Source: Zygnema cylindricum (lineage: Eukaryota; Streptophyta; Zygnematophyceae; Zygnematales; Zygnemataceae). From it: DNA of 64,000 bases. Shown piece by piece: positions 34,752 to 44,363 of the stretch. The DNA is taken from positions 1-64,000 of the forward strand of contig JBBHKE010000684.1 of assembly GCA_037447655.1 (NCBI GenBank), given 5' to 3'. The notes under the pieces are model-generated. The model ran no database searches. It saw only the letters and a list, made by a program, of their open reading frames with translations, and was not told the origin of the DNA. The position numbers and the translations under genes are program-made. Each line of letters starts with the position of its first letter. Position 1 is the stretch's first letter.

Positions 34752-35818
34752 TGTAGAAATTAATGGTTCTTTTAGTATTTTCTAGGTCTAAAATTATATG
34801 CAGAAAAGAAGCCGAGGCATTATGCATGTAACTCCTCTCTGCAGCTCCCACATTTGACGCAATCACTGAAGGTTGAGGAGGGAGATGCCTCAAACTCCTC
34901 TCTTCAGCTCCCACATTTGACGCAGTCAGTGAAGGTTGAAAAGGGAGATAGAGCCACGACTGCCAGTGTTATCCAAAGAGAGACAACATATGTTTTTGTA
35001 GATTTACTAAAAAGGTACTTAGCAGATCAGGATTTGATCCTGGTACCTACCGTCTGTCAACCTAGCCGGTAGCGGTTAGCTTTATCCTACAAGTCTAGGA
35101 TCTGTGTTGAGACATATAGGGTTTGACAAATATATAAACTGTTAAACGTGAACTAATTCATTTAACGGAAATTGTAGACCTCGTGCGTGGATACAGTTTT
35201 ATAAAGTTCGGAGTACGGTACGGTGCCGAAACGGATACCGCGCATTTTGTTTCGACAGCAAAACAAATATCGCGCAACGATTTACGACGGCTAAGATTAA
35301 AACCCGATATTGATCGGAAGGCCGCGAAAAATGTTGAGATCGCAGAATACGATTTTGGCGGTTTATGGTCACCACCAAATCGATTGACACATGGCGTGAC
35401 CACATTGGATTACGACATCTTCGGGGATTACAAGAACGAATCTAGAAATGACATGTGTTGATTGGTTGGCCACGTCGTACAATGGCCGTATAGAAAGTAC
35501 ACCGACACCTGTACCTTTCTGTACGACACAATATTTTGATTGGTGCCGTACTTCAGAAGATAGAGTTTTAGAGAGAGATAGGACTTACGAAAACTTTGTA
35601 GATAGGACTCTCACTTTTAGAGAGCTTCTGTACAAAAGGTTAACTTTGACCCTCCATAACTTATTGCTAAGGGGAGCAAATTCAGAGATTCTTTTTTCTA
35701 TCGACTCAGGGGAGTCTTGCCTTCACATAGGTGAAGGTGGTCAGAGTTTTTGTTAGCCATGGTGGCAATTATCCTTGCTGTACCTACTCTGAGGACCTAT
35801 GGAGGTCTCAGAGTTGCA
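34752..35818 (+). repeat. 3' LTR of E2' (1067 bp)
   Basis: Begins TGTAGAAATT and ends GAGTTGCA. It contains a tandem duplication of about 64 bp near 34825-34950 (CAGCTCCCACATTTGACGCA twice) and an antisense B-box-like GGATCAAATCC at 35030-35040. The solo LTR at 47303-48490 is of the same subfamily. Confidence 0.8.
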
Positions 35819-36163
35819 AACGGTCGATTATGGTTTCGGTTACACTTTTGCGACCTCTAGGGGCTAGTTAAGGTTGCGTATTGCATGCCATCGGTCTAAG
35901 ATTTGTTGTTAATTTAAAGAGGGTGGCCATACGTACGAGTTCGTACCCCATGCCATGTAACGCACCGATATTCTTATATTCTTTTGACACGATATGATAC
36001 TCTAGACACGGTATGTCGATATGAGAGCAATAAGCCGTTATAACAACTCAGTATGGCGCTTTGATCCAAAAATAAGACAATTGTAGATATACACCGAGAC
36101 ATCATCCTGATGCGTATGAACGACAAAGTCTTTACACAAATTCAAGGTTGAAAACCTAAAAAC
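35819..36163. repeat. Fragment shared with the hAT right end and its flank
   Basis: Starts AACGGTCGATTATGGTTTCGG and continues with TTTTGCGACCTC, then later ACGGTATGTCGATAT and ends GAAAACCTAAAAAC, matching 14955-15152. It joins an LTR on each side with no visible element ends. Confidence 0.65.
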
Positions 36164-37060
36164 CCCTATACTTGTTGTAGTCACTGAAGGAGAGAGAGGG
36201 CTGTAGAGCCATGGCTGCCTCAACTCCATAGGCAGGACTAAAGAGTGACCTAAGTCACTCTAAACAAAAAGGTTGAGTCCGGCAAGACTCGAACCTCCGA
36301 GCGGCAGAGCGAAGCGTAGCCGTCAGCTCTTACTGGTCTGTCGTAGTAGTCCGTTAGGATACACAGGGTTTGATAGCCATTTAAACATTAGATACATCAT
36401 TAATCCGATTAACGGAATAACAAATTAAGGACATAGGAACTAGTTGGGATTTAGAGCGCACGAAACAAATATATCGGACATTTGTTATTTTGGACAACGA
36501 ACATTAAAAGCCGGTTTTTGATCCAACGGCTCGTATCATCACTAGGATCCCTGAATGGCCATCTTGGTGGTTTTCGAACGTGACATGACCTGTCAACACG
36601 TGGTAAGATGTCATTGAGAAGCGGAAATCACGGGGAGCATGAGGACAAGTTCGAAGGAGACAAACGTCCCCTCCATGGCCTTGTCGTACACAGGCTCGTA
36701 CACAAAGTACATCGGCCCTAGTACCATTCTATACTGTTAAATCTTCTGACTTGTTCGTACATCAGTAGATAGGGGTTGTGAGAGGGGTTTAAAACATAGA
36801 GAATTGAGGAGGTAGCCGCCTCTCTCCCAACAACCTTGTATAAATATTGGCATCTTTGTCACTTGATAATTTATCGCCTGGCAAGGCGTTTTCATTGATT
36901 CTTTTTGTTGTGGACTCAAAGGAGTCTAGACTGCATAGGGGTGCAGTCAAGTTATCTATTTATCTGCTAGGGTAGCAGTTGCTCCCGTTGAAAGTGGGTT
37001 AGTCAAAAACTACCTGGAGGCTTCCTCATTCTTGGTCCAAATGGAGGACACAGAATTGCA
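36164..37060 (+). repeat. 5' LTR of copia element E3, 5'-truncated
   Basis: Starts about 100 bp into the LTR (CCCCTATACTTGTTG) and ends AATTGCA at the primer-binding site. TATAAATA is at 36839-36846. The antisense B-box at 36285-36295 has one mismatch. Confidence 0.85.
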
Positions 37061-38092
37061 GGTTATGGGCCCACCCTCTAGGGTACCCATATTCAACGGA
37101 TCTGGGAAGCTATGATGACAGGGGCATTATGTGAGAAACGATACTGGGGTATTGTTAGTGGACAAGTGAAACGTCCATCTCAAGGAACTCCACCAAGGTT
37201 TGGAGGAGTGAGGTTTTCTGCAGCAAAATCTGCTCCAACGGAGGAGACAGATGATGGGGACAGCAGTGTGTCCAAAAAAGGGAAAGGAAAGGAGACACAT
37301 CTCACTCTTATTGCCATGGCACCCGGAGCGGTGGCCGTAAAGACCGAGGAAAACGACATTCAGATGTGGGAGTACACCAACATGAATGCAAGGCACTTCA
37401 TTTTGAGGCGCCTCACCCAAGCGTTGGCAACTTCTCACCTTCAATCTTCAAGGCTGAGGAGTTGTGGATGACCTTAGTGGAGATCTATAGAGCTGGCACC
37501 ATTCAAGAGCTTCAGCTGGCTGAGCAAAGGCTGATTAGTTACACTTTCAAAGGAGGAAAGATGTTGGACTATTGCACCAATCTCTCTTGTTTATACATGG
37601 AGATGGAGAGTGCTGGATGGACAGGCACTATGAAGATGAAAGTTAACACTCTCATCATGAAGTTGCCAGAGGAGTATGAAAATATAGTGTATCGAGTGCA
37701 ATAAATGGATGATCGCTCTTGGAAGTGGAGCACCGTGGTTCGAATGATACTTGTACAGGAAAACACTATTGAGATCCGAAGAGGAGGAAAGAGCGTGCAA
37801 GCTCTAGCTACCGGAACTGACCGGTGGAGGAAGGATCTGAAGAAGCCGTACCACAGCTTCAAAGGGGAAAAAGATCAATCTGGAGAACCGAGGACTCCAA
37901 AGGGGCTTTGTCATTTCTGCAAAAAGCCGAGGCACTTCATTGCTGATTGCATCAAGCTATCGGAGTTGGGGCTCCAAGAAAATCATGGAGGTGGTTCTTC
38001 TGGAGGGAAGAAGAAAACACTTGTGGTCACACGAGTGAAAGGAGAGACCGAGGAGGACGAGTCCTCCGAGGAAGAGGATGGGGAGCTTCTTC
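37041..38092 (+). pseudogene. gag of E3
   Basis: The frame begins MEDTELQ inside the last 20 nt of the LTR and runs through the primer-binding site (37061-37075) as VMGPPSRVPIF. A ~16 nt deletion after that shifts the frame. The capsid region reopens as MMTGALCEKRYWGIVSG, with later shifts, and the zinc knuckle reads CHFCKKPRHFIADC (knuckle Gly replaced by Arg, as in E1). The acidic tail ESSEEEDGELLL reaches 38092, where an EN-type LTR begins. No pol is attached. Confidence 0.85.
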
Positions 38093-38214
38093 TGTTGTTT
38101 TTGGAAGATTCATTTTCGTACATGCGTGCGCTCGCATGTTCGCATACTTAGTAACCAAATGTAATATGGTGGTTCGAATGGATTTGTAGTTTGGGGGGTA
38201 ATTGTACGAATGAA
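38093..38214 (+). repeat. Truncated EN-family LTR start
   Basis: Begins TGTTGTTTTTGG and resembles the start of the EN LTR (TTTTCGTAC.TGCGTGCG, later GTTCGAATGGATTT and TTGGGGGG), but in plus orientation. Only ~120 bp remain before the E1 LTR tail. Confidence 0.7.
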
Positions 38215-38487
38215 TTTAAAACATAGAGAATTGAGGAGGTAGCCGCCTCTCTCCCAACAACCTTGTATAAATATTGGCATCTTTGCCACTTGATATCTAA
38301 TTGCCTCATTGGGCATTTTCAATGATTCTTTTTGCTGTGGACTCGAGAAGTCTAGAATGCCCAGGGGTGCAGTCAGATTGTCTACTTGCGTGCTTGGGTA
38401 GAAGTGATCTAAATTGAAATAGCGCTAGCCAAAAACTATATAGAGGTTTCTTGAGTTTAGTGATCCAATGGGGGACATAGAATTGCA
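38215..38487 (+). repeat. 3' LTR of E1, terminal part
   Basis: Covers the TATA region to the LTR end (AATTGCA at 38487), followed by AAAAG and then the resumed host segment. Confidence 0.85.
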
Positions 38488-38492
38488 AAAAG

Positions 38493-38629
38493 TGGGCGTG
38501 ACGTCAAAATGTCACAAACCCTAAACATCTACAATGTCACAAAGAACTAGACGCCCTCAACCGTCGCTATTTTGTAAATGTCATCAATTGTCGCAAGTTT
38601 TATAATCGTCTACAACTGTCGCAAATTAC
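38493..38629 (+). repeat. Duplicated segment, copy B (right part)
   Basis: Matches copy A from about 19919 to 20060 (ACGCCCTCAACCGTCGCTATT and neighbours), so it is the displaced continuation of 21676-23602. It is cut at 38630 by element E4. Confidence 0.9.
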
Positions 38630-39451
38630 TTCTGATTTTGGAAAACTTTAAGTCTTAGTAAATTAGTGTGACGGCAGAAAGGTAGTTATTTGTACAACAA
38701 GTTTCACAAGGACATACATCATCACTTGAGTTCAGTACAGCACAATGCAGCTGCTATGCAGACACAGCAGCGCAGTTGCTATGCAGACAGAGCAACGCAG
38801 CAGCGACGTTGCGACGCAGATAGGACAACGCAGCTGTGGTTACTTTGGATATGATCCGTAAACACAACCCAACTACCGTTATACTAGATATGATTTGGTA
38901 CGGGACAACGCAAGTGCGATTGATATGAATCAAGTCAACGGACGAGATTCATAAGAGTATCACAAGTGACTTAGCCGAGAAGTATTTGTATAATCATTTA
39001 ATATAGATTATGAGTAATATTGACTGTACGATGATAGATTGGGTTGGCAGGATTAGGAACACGTAGATCTCAGTAGGTAGGTTGATTTTGGACGTACCTC
39101 TCAGGTACACTTGTATCGGCGGTACAACAACGAGAGTATAAGACTTAGGACTTAGAGAATTTTATGTATCAAGACTTCCAATTAGTAAAATTGCAAAGAG
39201 TTTTTGGGAAACTTATGAGTGTTATATCCTAAGTGTTTTCGGGTCAATTATGTTGAAACTTTGGGAGTTGTTAGTGTTTATGCTGCTCTATAATTTGATA
39301 GAGCTTTGTGAAGTTTGGTTGCTTGTATAAGATTTGGTGAGCACTTGAAAACATCTGTTTGTTAGGATTCTTGATAGCTTTTGAGATTGTATCATGTCTA
39401 CATCTACTACTATTGCTGCTCCTCCACCTCCACAGTAGTTGTAGAACAACA
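38630..39451 (+). repeat. 5' LTR of E4
   Basis: Contains degenerate tandem units of about 28 bp (GCAGCTGCTATGCAGACAGAG-type, 38745-38840). Ends GTAGAACAACA. It is about 100 bp shorter than the 3' LTR because of indels. Confidence 0.85.
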
Positions 39452-39453
39452 CG

Positions 39454-42300
39454 TTATGGGCCTGTCATCAAGATTTCCTATCTTCTCAGGGGAGAAATAT
39501 GTTTATTGGGCGGATATGGTGGAGACTCACTTTGAGAGTGTTAATCTTTTGGATATATTGGATGGTTCGTTGGATGAATGTGATCCGTCATGGTCAAAAA
39601 AAATACCTAGGCTCGTTCTATTCTGAAATTTTGTATATCTGAAGACTTAGCAATGTCACGGATAAAAATGAAAAAAAACACTTGATATCTAGATATCTCT
39701 TAAAAATGACTATGAAAAAGCTAATATCTAGGAAGACACTCTCTTGGAGGAAAAATTTGGGACTATAAGTACACTAGCGGAACAATGGCTAAAAATTCTA
39801 ACAAATTTTGCATCCTTGTAGATGCACATACTTGTGCAGGAGGCGTGTTTCTTTAGTTTCAACAAACAACATTATTAATGAGGGGTCTCCCTCGTAGTAT
39901 GAAAGGAGCGTCTAATATGCTCAAAAAGAAAGATAAGGCTAGTTGGACTTTAAAGTTGGCATTTAATATTTTACTAGAAGAGGAAGCTGCATCTAATGTT
40001 CTCAACGTTGAGCAAGTAGAGGCTTTCAATTCAGACTTTGAAAGAAAAGGAAAGATTAATCAGCCAAAAAAATCAGTTTACTTCAGAAATATAATTCAAA
40101 CAGTTTAATCAAGGTGGAAATAGCCAGTCCAACAATGCATGTTTCTATTGTAACGAGAGATGTCATAGATATAAGTTCTTTCCTAAGCTAAAAAAGGCTA
40201 ACGAAGCAGGTTTATATAGACCGAGATGGCAACAAAGTCAGTTCTACAAAAGCTTCAAGGGGCCTACACTTCGTGGAAATGCATTATTTTCGTCTTCTTC
40301 GTCTCTCCAAGACAAGACTTTGACGTTTTCTGAAGAAGATGAAACGGTTCTATTTGCTATGGCAGCGGCAATAGAGGGCCTGAAGGACACTGGGTGGATA
40401 ATGGATACGGGATAGTCAACCCACATGTGCTGGAGCAAAGCTATCTTCAAAAATCTGAAAACAATGCTGGAGAAAAATTTTATTATGCTTGTGGGATGAG
40501 TGTCCAGACACGTGCTATGGGTGATATATCTTTGCTCGTTGATGTAGAAGGAAAAGCAATTGAAAGGACCCTTCACAACGTCCTTGGTAGAGAGTAAAGG
40601 CTCTGAGGTCAATTTGAAAAATTGTCGGCAGGTTGTTGGCAAGAATGGCAAGGTTGCTGTTACAGGTACTAGAGAAAAAAGCAAAATGAACCGCATGGAT
40701 ATGGCTTATACCAAGGAGAATGATGTTATGTACTCTGGTGTTTTGCATTCAGACGAGTTATGGCATAAATGATCATTGTAAACTATGATAGTTTGAAAAA
40801 AATGGTAGTTGTTGGAAAAATAGATGGTGTATCAATCATAGATCAACCGGTTAAAACATGTGATGGCTGCGCTTTAGGCAAAATACACAGATTGCCATTC
40901 CCTAAAGAGTCTGAACATCGGTCAGCTAGACTCTTACAACAAATTCATTCTGATGTTTTTGGTCCTGCGAACGTACCATCTGCCGCGAGGATGAAATATA
41001 TGGTCACTTTCACAGATGATTTTTCAAGGTTTACAAAAGTTTACTTCATGAAAGAAAAGAGCGAAGTGTTTGGTCACTTCAAACACATGGGTTGAAAAAT
41101 TTCCATAACTTACCAATTTTGGAGTTCAGATCGAACAATGGTGGGGAATATAATTTGAAGGAATTTGAAGCCTTTTTACTTGATGAAGGTATAAGTCATC
41201 TTTTGGCTGTTCCCTATTCATCGGAACAAAATGAGGTTTTGGAGAGATAAAATAGAACCGTCACAGAGAGCTCTAGGTCGATGCTTGCAGATAAAATTGT
41301 GGATCCAAAATTCAAGGCTGAGGCTCTAAATTATGCGGTTTATATTAAAAATAGGATAGGATCAAGATCGGTAGAAACTACTCTTTACGAGATCTGGACA
41401 GGTAGAAAATAAGATGCTAGTCATTTCGAAGTCTTTGATAGTAAATGCTTTATCTTGGATACATCTAATAATAGATGGAAGATGGAACCAAAAGGATTAC
41501 CAAGTATTCTGTTAAGATATGATGATCACTCAAAGGGTTATAGAGTTTTTGTTTTTGAAAGGCAGAAAATAATTGTAGCGAGAAACATCATTGTTAAGGA
41601 GGAGCTAGACTCGATAGATTTATTTGAAATGACACAACAGGAAATGCAACAAAAAGTACAAGATTATGTTATTCTAGATTGCATCCATGAAATTGTCCCA
41701 GAGATACAACTTCACTGGTGGGAACACGGGAGTCTGAAATTCTCCATGTTCCTTCACAAGTTCAGTTCCAACCTGACCTACTGCGGTCAATGCCTAGTGA
41801 TCGCAACCAGTGAAACAAGCGCAATGCAAGGGATTCGACAATTTCAGACTCAAAATTTCGGGGGGGAAGAAGATCCAGTAGCTGCCTGCAAGCAAGCTCT
41901 CACTTTGCCTACTCCGCAGCCTCAAAGGAGCCTCTACCCATTCGAGAGGCCTTCTCATCACCAGAGCGGAACCACTGGATCGAGGTAGCCAACGATGAAA
42001 TAAAGCCGATCATGGAAGCAATATATGACATCAAGCTCGGCCCTCAAAGATCTCTTATGGGTAAAATCCATGTTACAAGAATTAGGACACATAAAGGTTG
42101 GTCCACAAGTGATCTGGTGTGATAACCAGGCTGCCATTGCCATTGCCTCTAACCCAAGTCATCACTTCAACAATAAGCACATGGATGTAAGATTACACTT
42201 TGTAAGAGAACAATTGTTCTCAAGGGTGATTAAATATGTTATCTGGCAGACATAAGAATGATTGTTGATATGCTTACTAAAGCCCTTCTTGCTCCCTAGC
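39454..42300 (+). pseudogene. Remnant gag-pol of E4
   Basis: Gag starts MGLSSRFPIFSGEKYVYWADM at the primer site. A knuckle-like CFYCNERCHRYKFF lacks the final Cys, and the protease reads WIMDTG followed by a stop, then STHMC. Pre-integrase and integrase fragments include LGKIHRLPFPK, HSDVFGPANVP and FTDDFSRFTKVYF. From about 41990 the sequence jumps to RNase H (DLLWVKSMLQELG, WCDNQAAIAIASNPSHHF). RT is therefore deleted. Many stops are present. Confidence 0.85.
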
Positions 42301-42542
42301 TAAAGTATTGTAGGGATGCAGTAGGATTGGGTGAATAGCTGAGTTGCTGCACTGCAATACTGCCATGCTGCACTAGTCCACAATCAGGATGTAGTGGGAC
42401 TAGATGACTTGTTGATTTTCTGCGCTGCTATGTTGCCATGCTGCGCTACTATGCGGCCATGCTGCGCTAAGTGTGACATCGCACCTGCGCGGCTTTGACA
42501 TCGCAACTGCGCTGATACACTGAGTCTAAAGCTTTACGGGAG

Positions 42543-43465
42543 TGTTGATTTTGGAAAAATTTAAGTCTCTGTAAATTAGTGTGATGGCAGAAAGGTAGTA
42601 ATTTGAAGGGTAAGTTTCACAAGGACATGCGTCATCACTTGAGTGCAGTACAGGACAACGCAAATGGAACGCAGACGGATCATCGCAGCTGCTATGCAGA
42701 CAGAGCAAAGCGCAACAGCGCAACTGCTATGCAGACAGAGCAACGCAACAGTGAGGCTGCGACGCAGACAGTTTAGCGTAGCTACGACACAGACACGACA
42801 ACGCAGCTGCAGTTTCCTTGATATGATCCGTACAGACAATGCAGCTGCTGTTATCTTGGATATGATTTGGTACAAGACACTGTCGCGGCGGGTGATATGA
42901 ATAGGATTCGGTACAAGATAACGCAGCTGCGATTGACATGAATCAAGTCAACGGACGAGATTCATAAGAGTATCACAAGTGACTTAGTCGAGAAGTATTT
43001 GTACAATCACTTAATATAGATTCTGAGAAATATTGATTGTACTATGATAGATTGGGTTGGCAAGATTAGGAACACGTAGATCTTAGTAGGTGGGCTGATT
43101 TTGGACATACCTTCCAAGTACACTTGTATCGGCGGTAGAACACCGATAGTATAAGACTTAGGACTTAGAGCATTTTATGTATCTAGACTTCGAAGTAATA
43201 AAACTGCAGAAAGTTTTTGGGAAACTTCTGAGTGTTATATCTTGAGTGTTGTCAGGTCAATTGTGCTGAAACTTTAGGAGTTGTCAGTGTTTATGCTGCT
43301 TTATAATTTGATAGAGCTTTGTGAAGTTTGGTTGCTTGTATAAAATTTGGTGAGCACTTGAAAACAACATTTTGGTAGGATTCTAAATAGCTTCTGAGAG
43401 TGTATCATGTCAACTTCTACTACTACTGCTGCTCCTCCACCTACACCAGTGGTTGTAGAACAACA
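42543..43465 (+). repeat. 3' LTR of E4
   Basis: Preceded by TTTACGGGAG. Carries the same GCAGAC-type units (42660-42810) as the 5' LTR, and ends GGTTGTAGAACAACA, which defines the LTR end in both copies. Confidence 0.88.
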
Positions 43466-43572
43466 GCGACAAGTGTGGCGACTTGGAGAGTTGAGTGAGA
43501 AGGAGGGTGCCTTTGCTGTTTTCTTTTTATTTATTTTCCTATTCGAAACCTAGAAAATACATAATTTCAACA
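43466..43572 (-). repeat. Inverted LTR-start fragment
   Basis: Reverse complement starts TGTTGAAATTATGTATTTTCTAGG and runs about 107 bp to the ACACTTGTCGC motif typical of these LTRs. It abuts a plus-oriented LTR fragment at 43573, an inverted junction. Confidence 0.75.
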
Positions 43573-44363
43573 TCCAACATTACTTGAACCTCGCACGGGT
43601 GGAGTACAGCGTAGCCGTTAACTCAAACTAGTCTTTCATAGAAGTCAGTTAAAATACATGGGGTTTGATACATATTTAAACGTATAGATTAACTTGAAAC
43701 CGATTAACTAAAATGTGAACAAAGGAACATAGAATTAGTTAAAGTTTCAGTGCGGACGTCATTTTGCATGAAACAAATGAATCGGACATTTGTTTCGACG
43801 GCGGACATTTAATGTCAGATTTAATTTGACGGCATATATCACTACCGGGATCGTGGAATGGTCAATTTGACGTTTATGGACATGGCATGACTTGGCGCCA
43901 CGTGGAGGGATAACATTTGGTCGCAGGAATTCCGTAGAACATAAGGACGAGTGGAAGGATGACACGTGTCCACTCAGTGGCCTTGTCATACACACGCCGT
44001 ATAGAAAGGACATCGACCGTAGTACCTTTTTGTACTTTAAAGTAGTGTGGTTTGTTCGTACTTTAGTAGATAGGGGTTGTGAGAGGGGTTTTGGACTTAA
44101 GAAAATTTGGTAGGTAGCCAACTCTCTCTTAGAGAGCTTTGTATAAAATTGGCATTTTCGACACCTCATAACTTATCAGCTGGTTTCCCGTTTTCAGTGA
44201 TTCTTTCTGCTACGGACTCATAAGAGTCGAGGCTGCATAGAGGTGCACTCAGATTATCCGTTTGCCTTCTGGGGCAGCAGTGGTTGTGGCTTTAAGTGGG
44301 ATAGTTTAAAACTATGTAGAGGCTTCCTGAATTCTGTAGTCCAATGGAGGACACACAGTTGCA
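43573..44363 (+). repeat. 5' LTR of copia element E5, 5'-truncated
   Basis: Begins near the antisense tRNA-like module (ACTTGAACCTCGC, 43583-43595) and ends GTTGCA before the primer-binding site GGTTATGGGCCCACC (44364-44378). Confidence 0.8.

Larger units (their letters stand above)
23603..38487 (+). mobile_element. Copia element E1, split by nested insertions
   Basis: A Ty1/copia element with 5' LTR 23603-24601, gag 24606-25631, nested element EN 25632-29928, rest of gag and pol 29929-33251, polypurine tract 33261-33270, and a 3' LTR broken into 33271-33562 and 38215-38487. Target duplication is ATAAG (23598-23602) on the left and AAAAG (38488-38492) on the right. The interrupted host segment resumes at 38493, which confirms the outer limits. 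Domain order protease, integrase, RT, RNase H is the copia type. Many stops make it inactive. Confidence 0.88.
38630..43465 (+). mobile_element. Copia element E4 with internal deletion
   Basis: A second copia family. 5' LTR 38630-39451 (starting TTCTGATTTTGG, a mutated TGTTGATTTTGG), half-tRNA-Met primer site GTTATGGGCC at 39453-39462, polypurine tract 42533-42542, 3' LTR 42543-43465 (923 bp). LTR ends are TGTTG...CAACA. Most of RT is missing between about 41990 and 42025. The right flank is not the continuation of copy B, so a rearrangement removed it and target duplications cannot be matched. Confidence 0.85.

Noticed and set aside
35158-35756. ORFs of 60-100 codons in the E2' LTR
   Set aside because: They lie on both strands of an LTR whose U3 sequence is shared with noncoding relatives.
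42543-43465. E4 3' LTR followed by a second element's leader and gag start, suggesting tandem elements sharing an LTR
   Set aside because: The similar stretch with ATGTCTACATC and GTTGTAGAACAACA lies inside both LTRs; the LTR ends exactly at CAACA next to the primer site in the 5' copy, so this is an ordinary 3' LTR.
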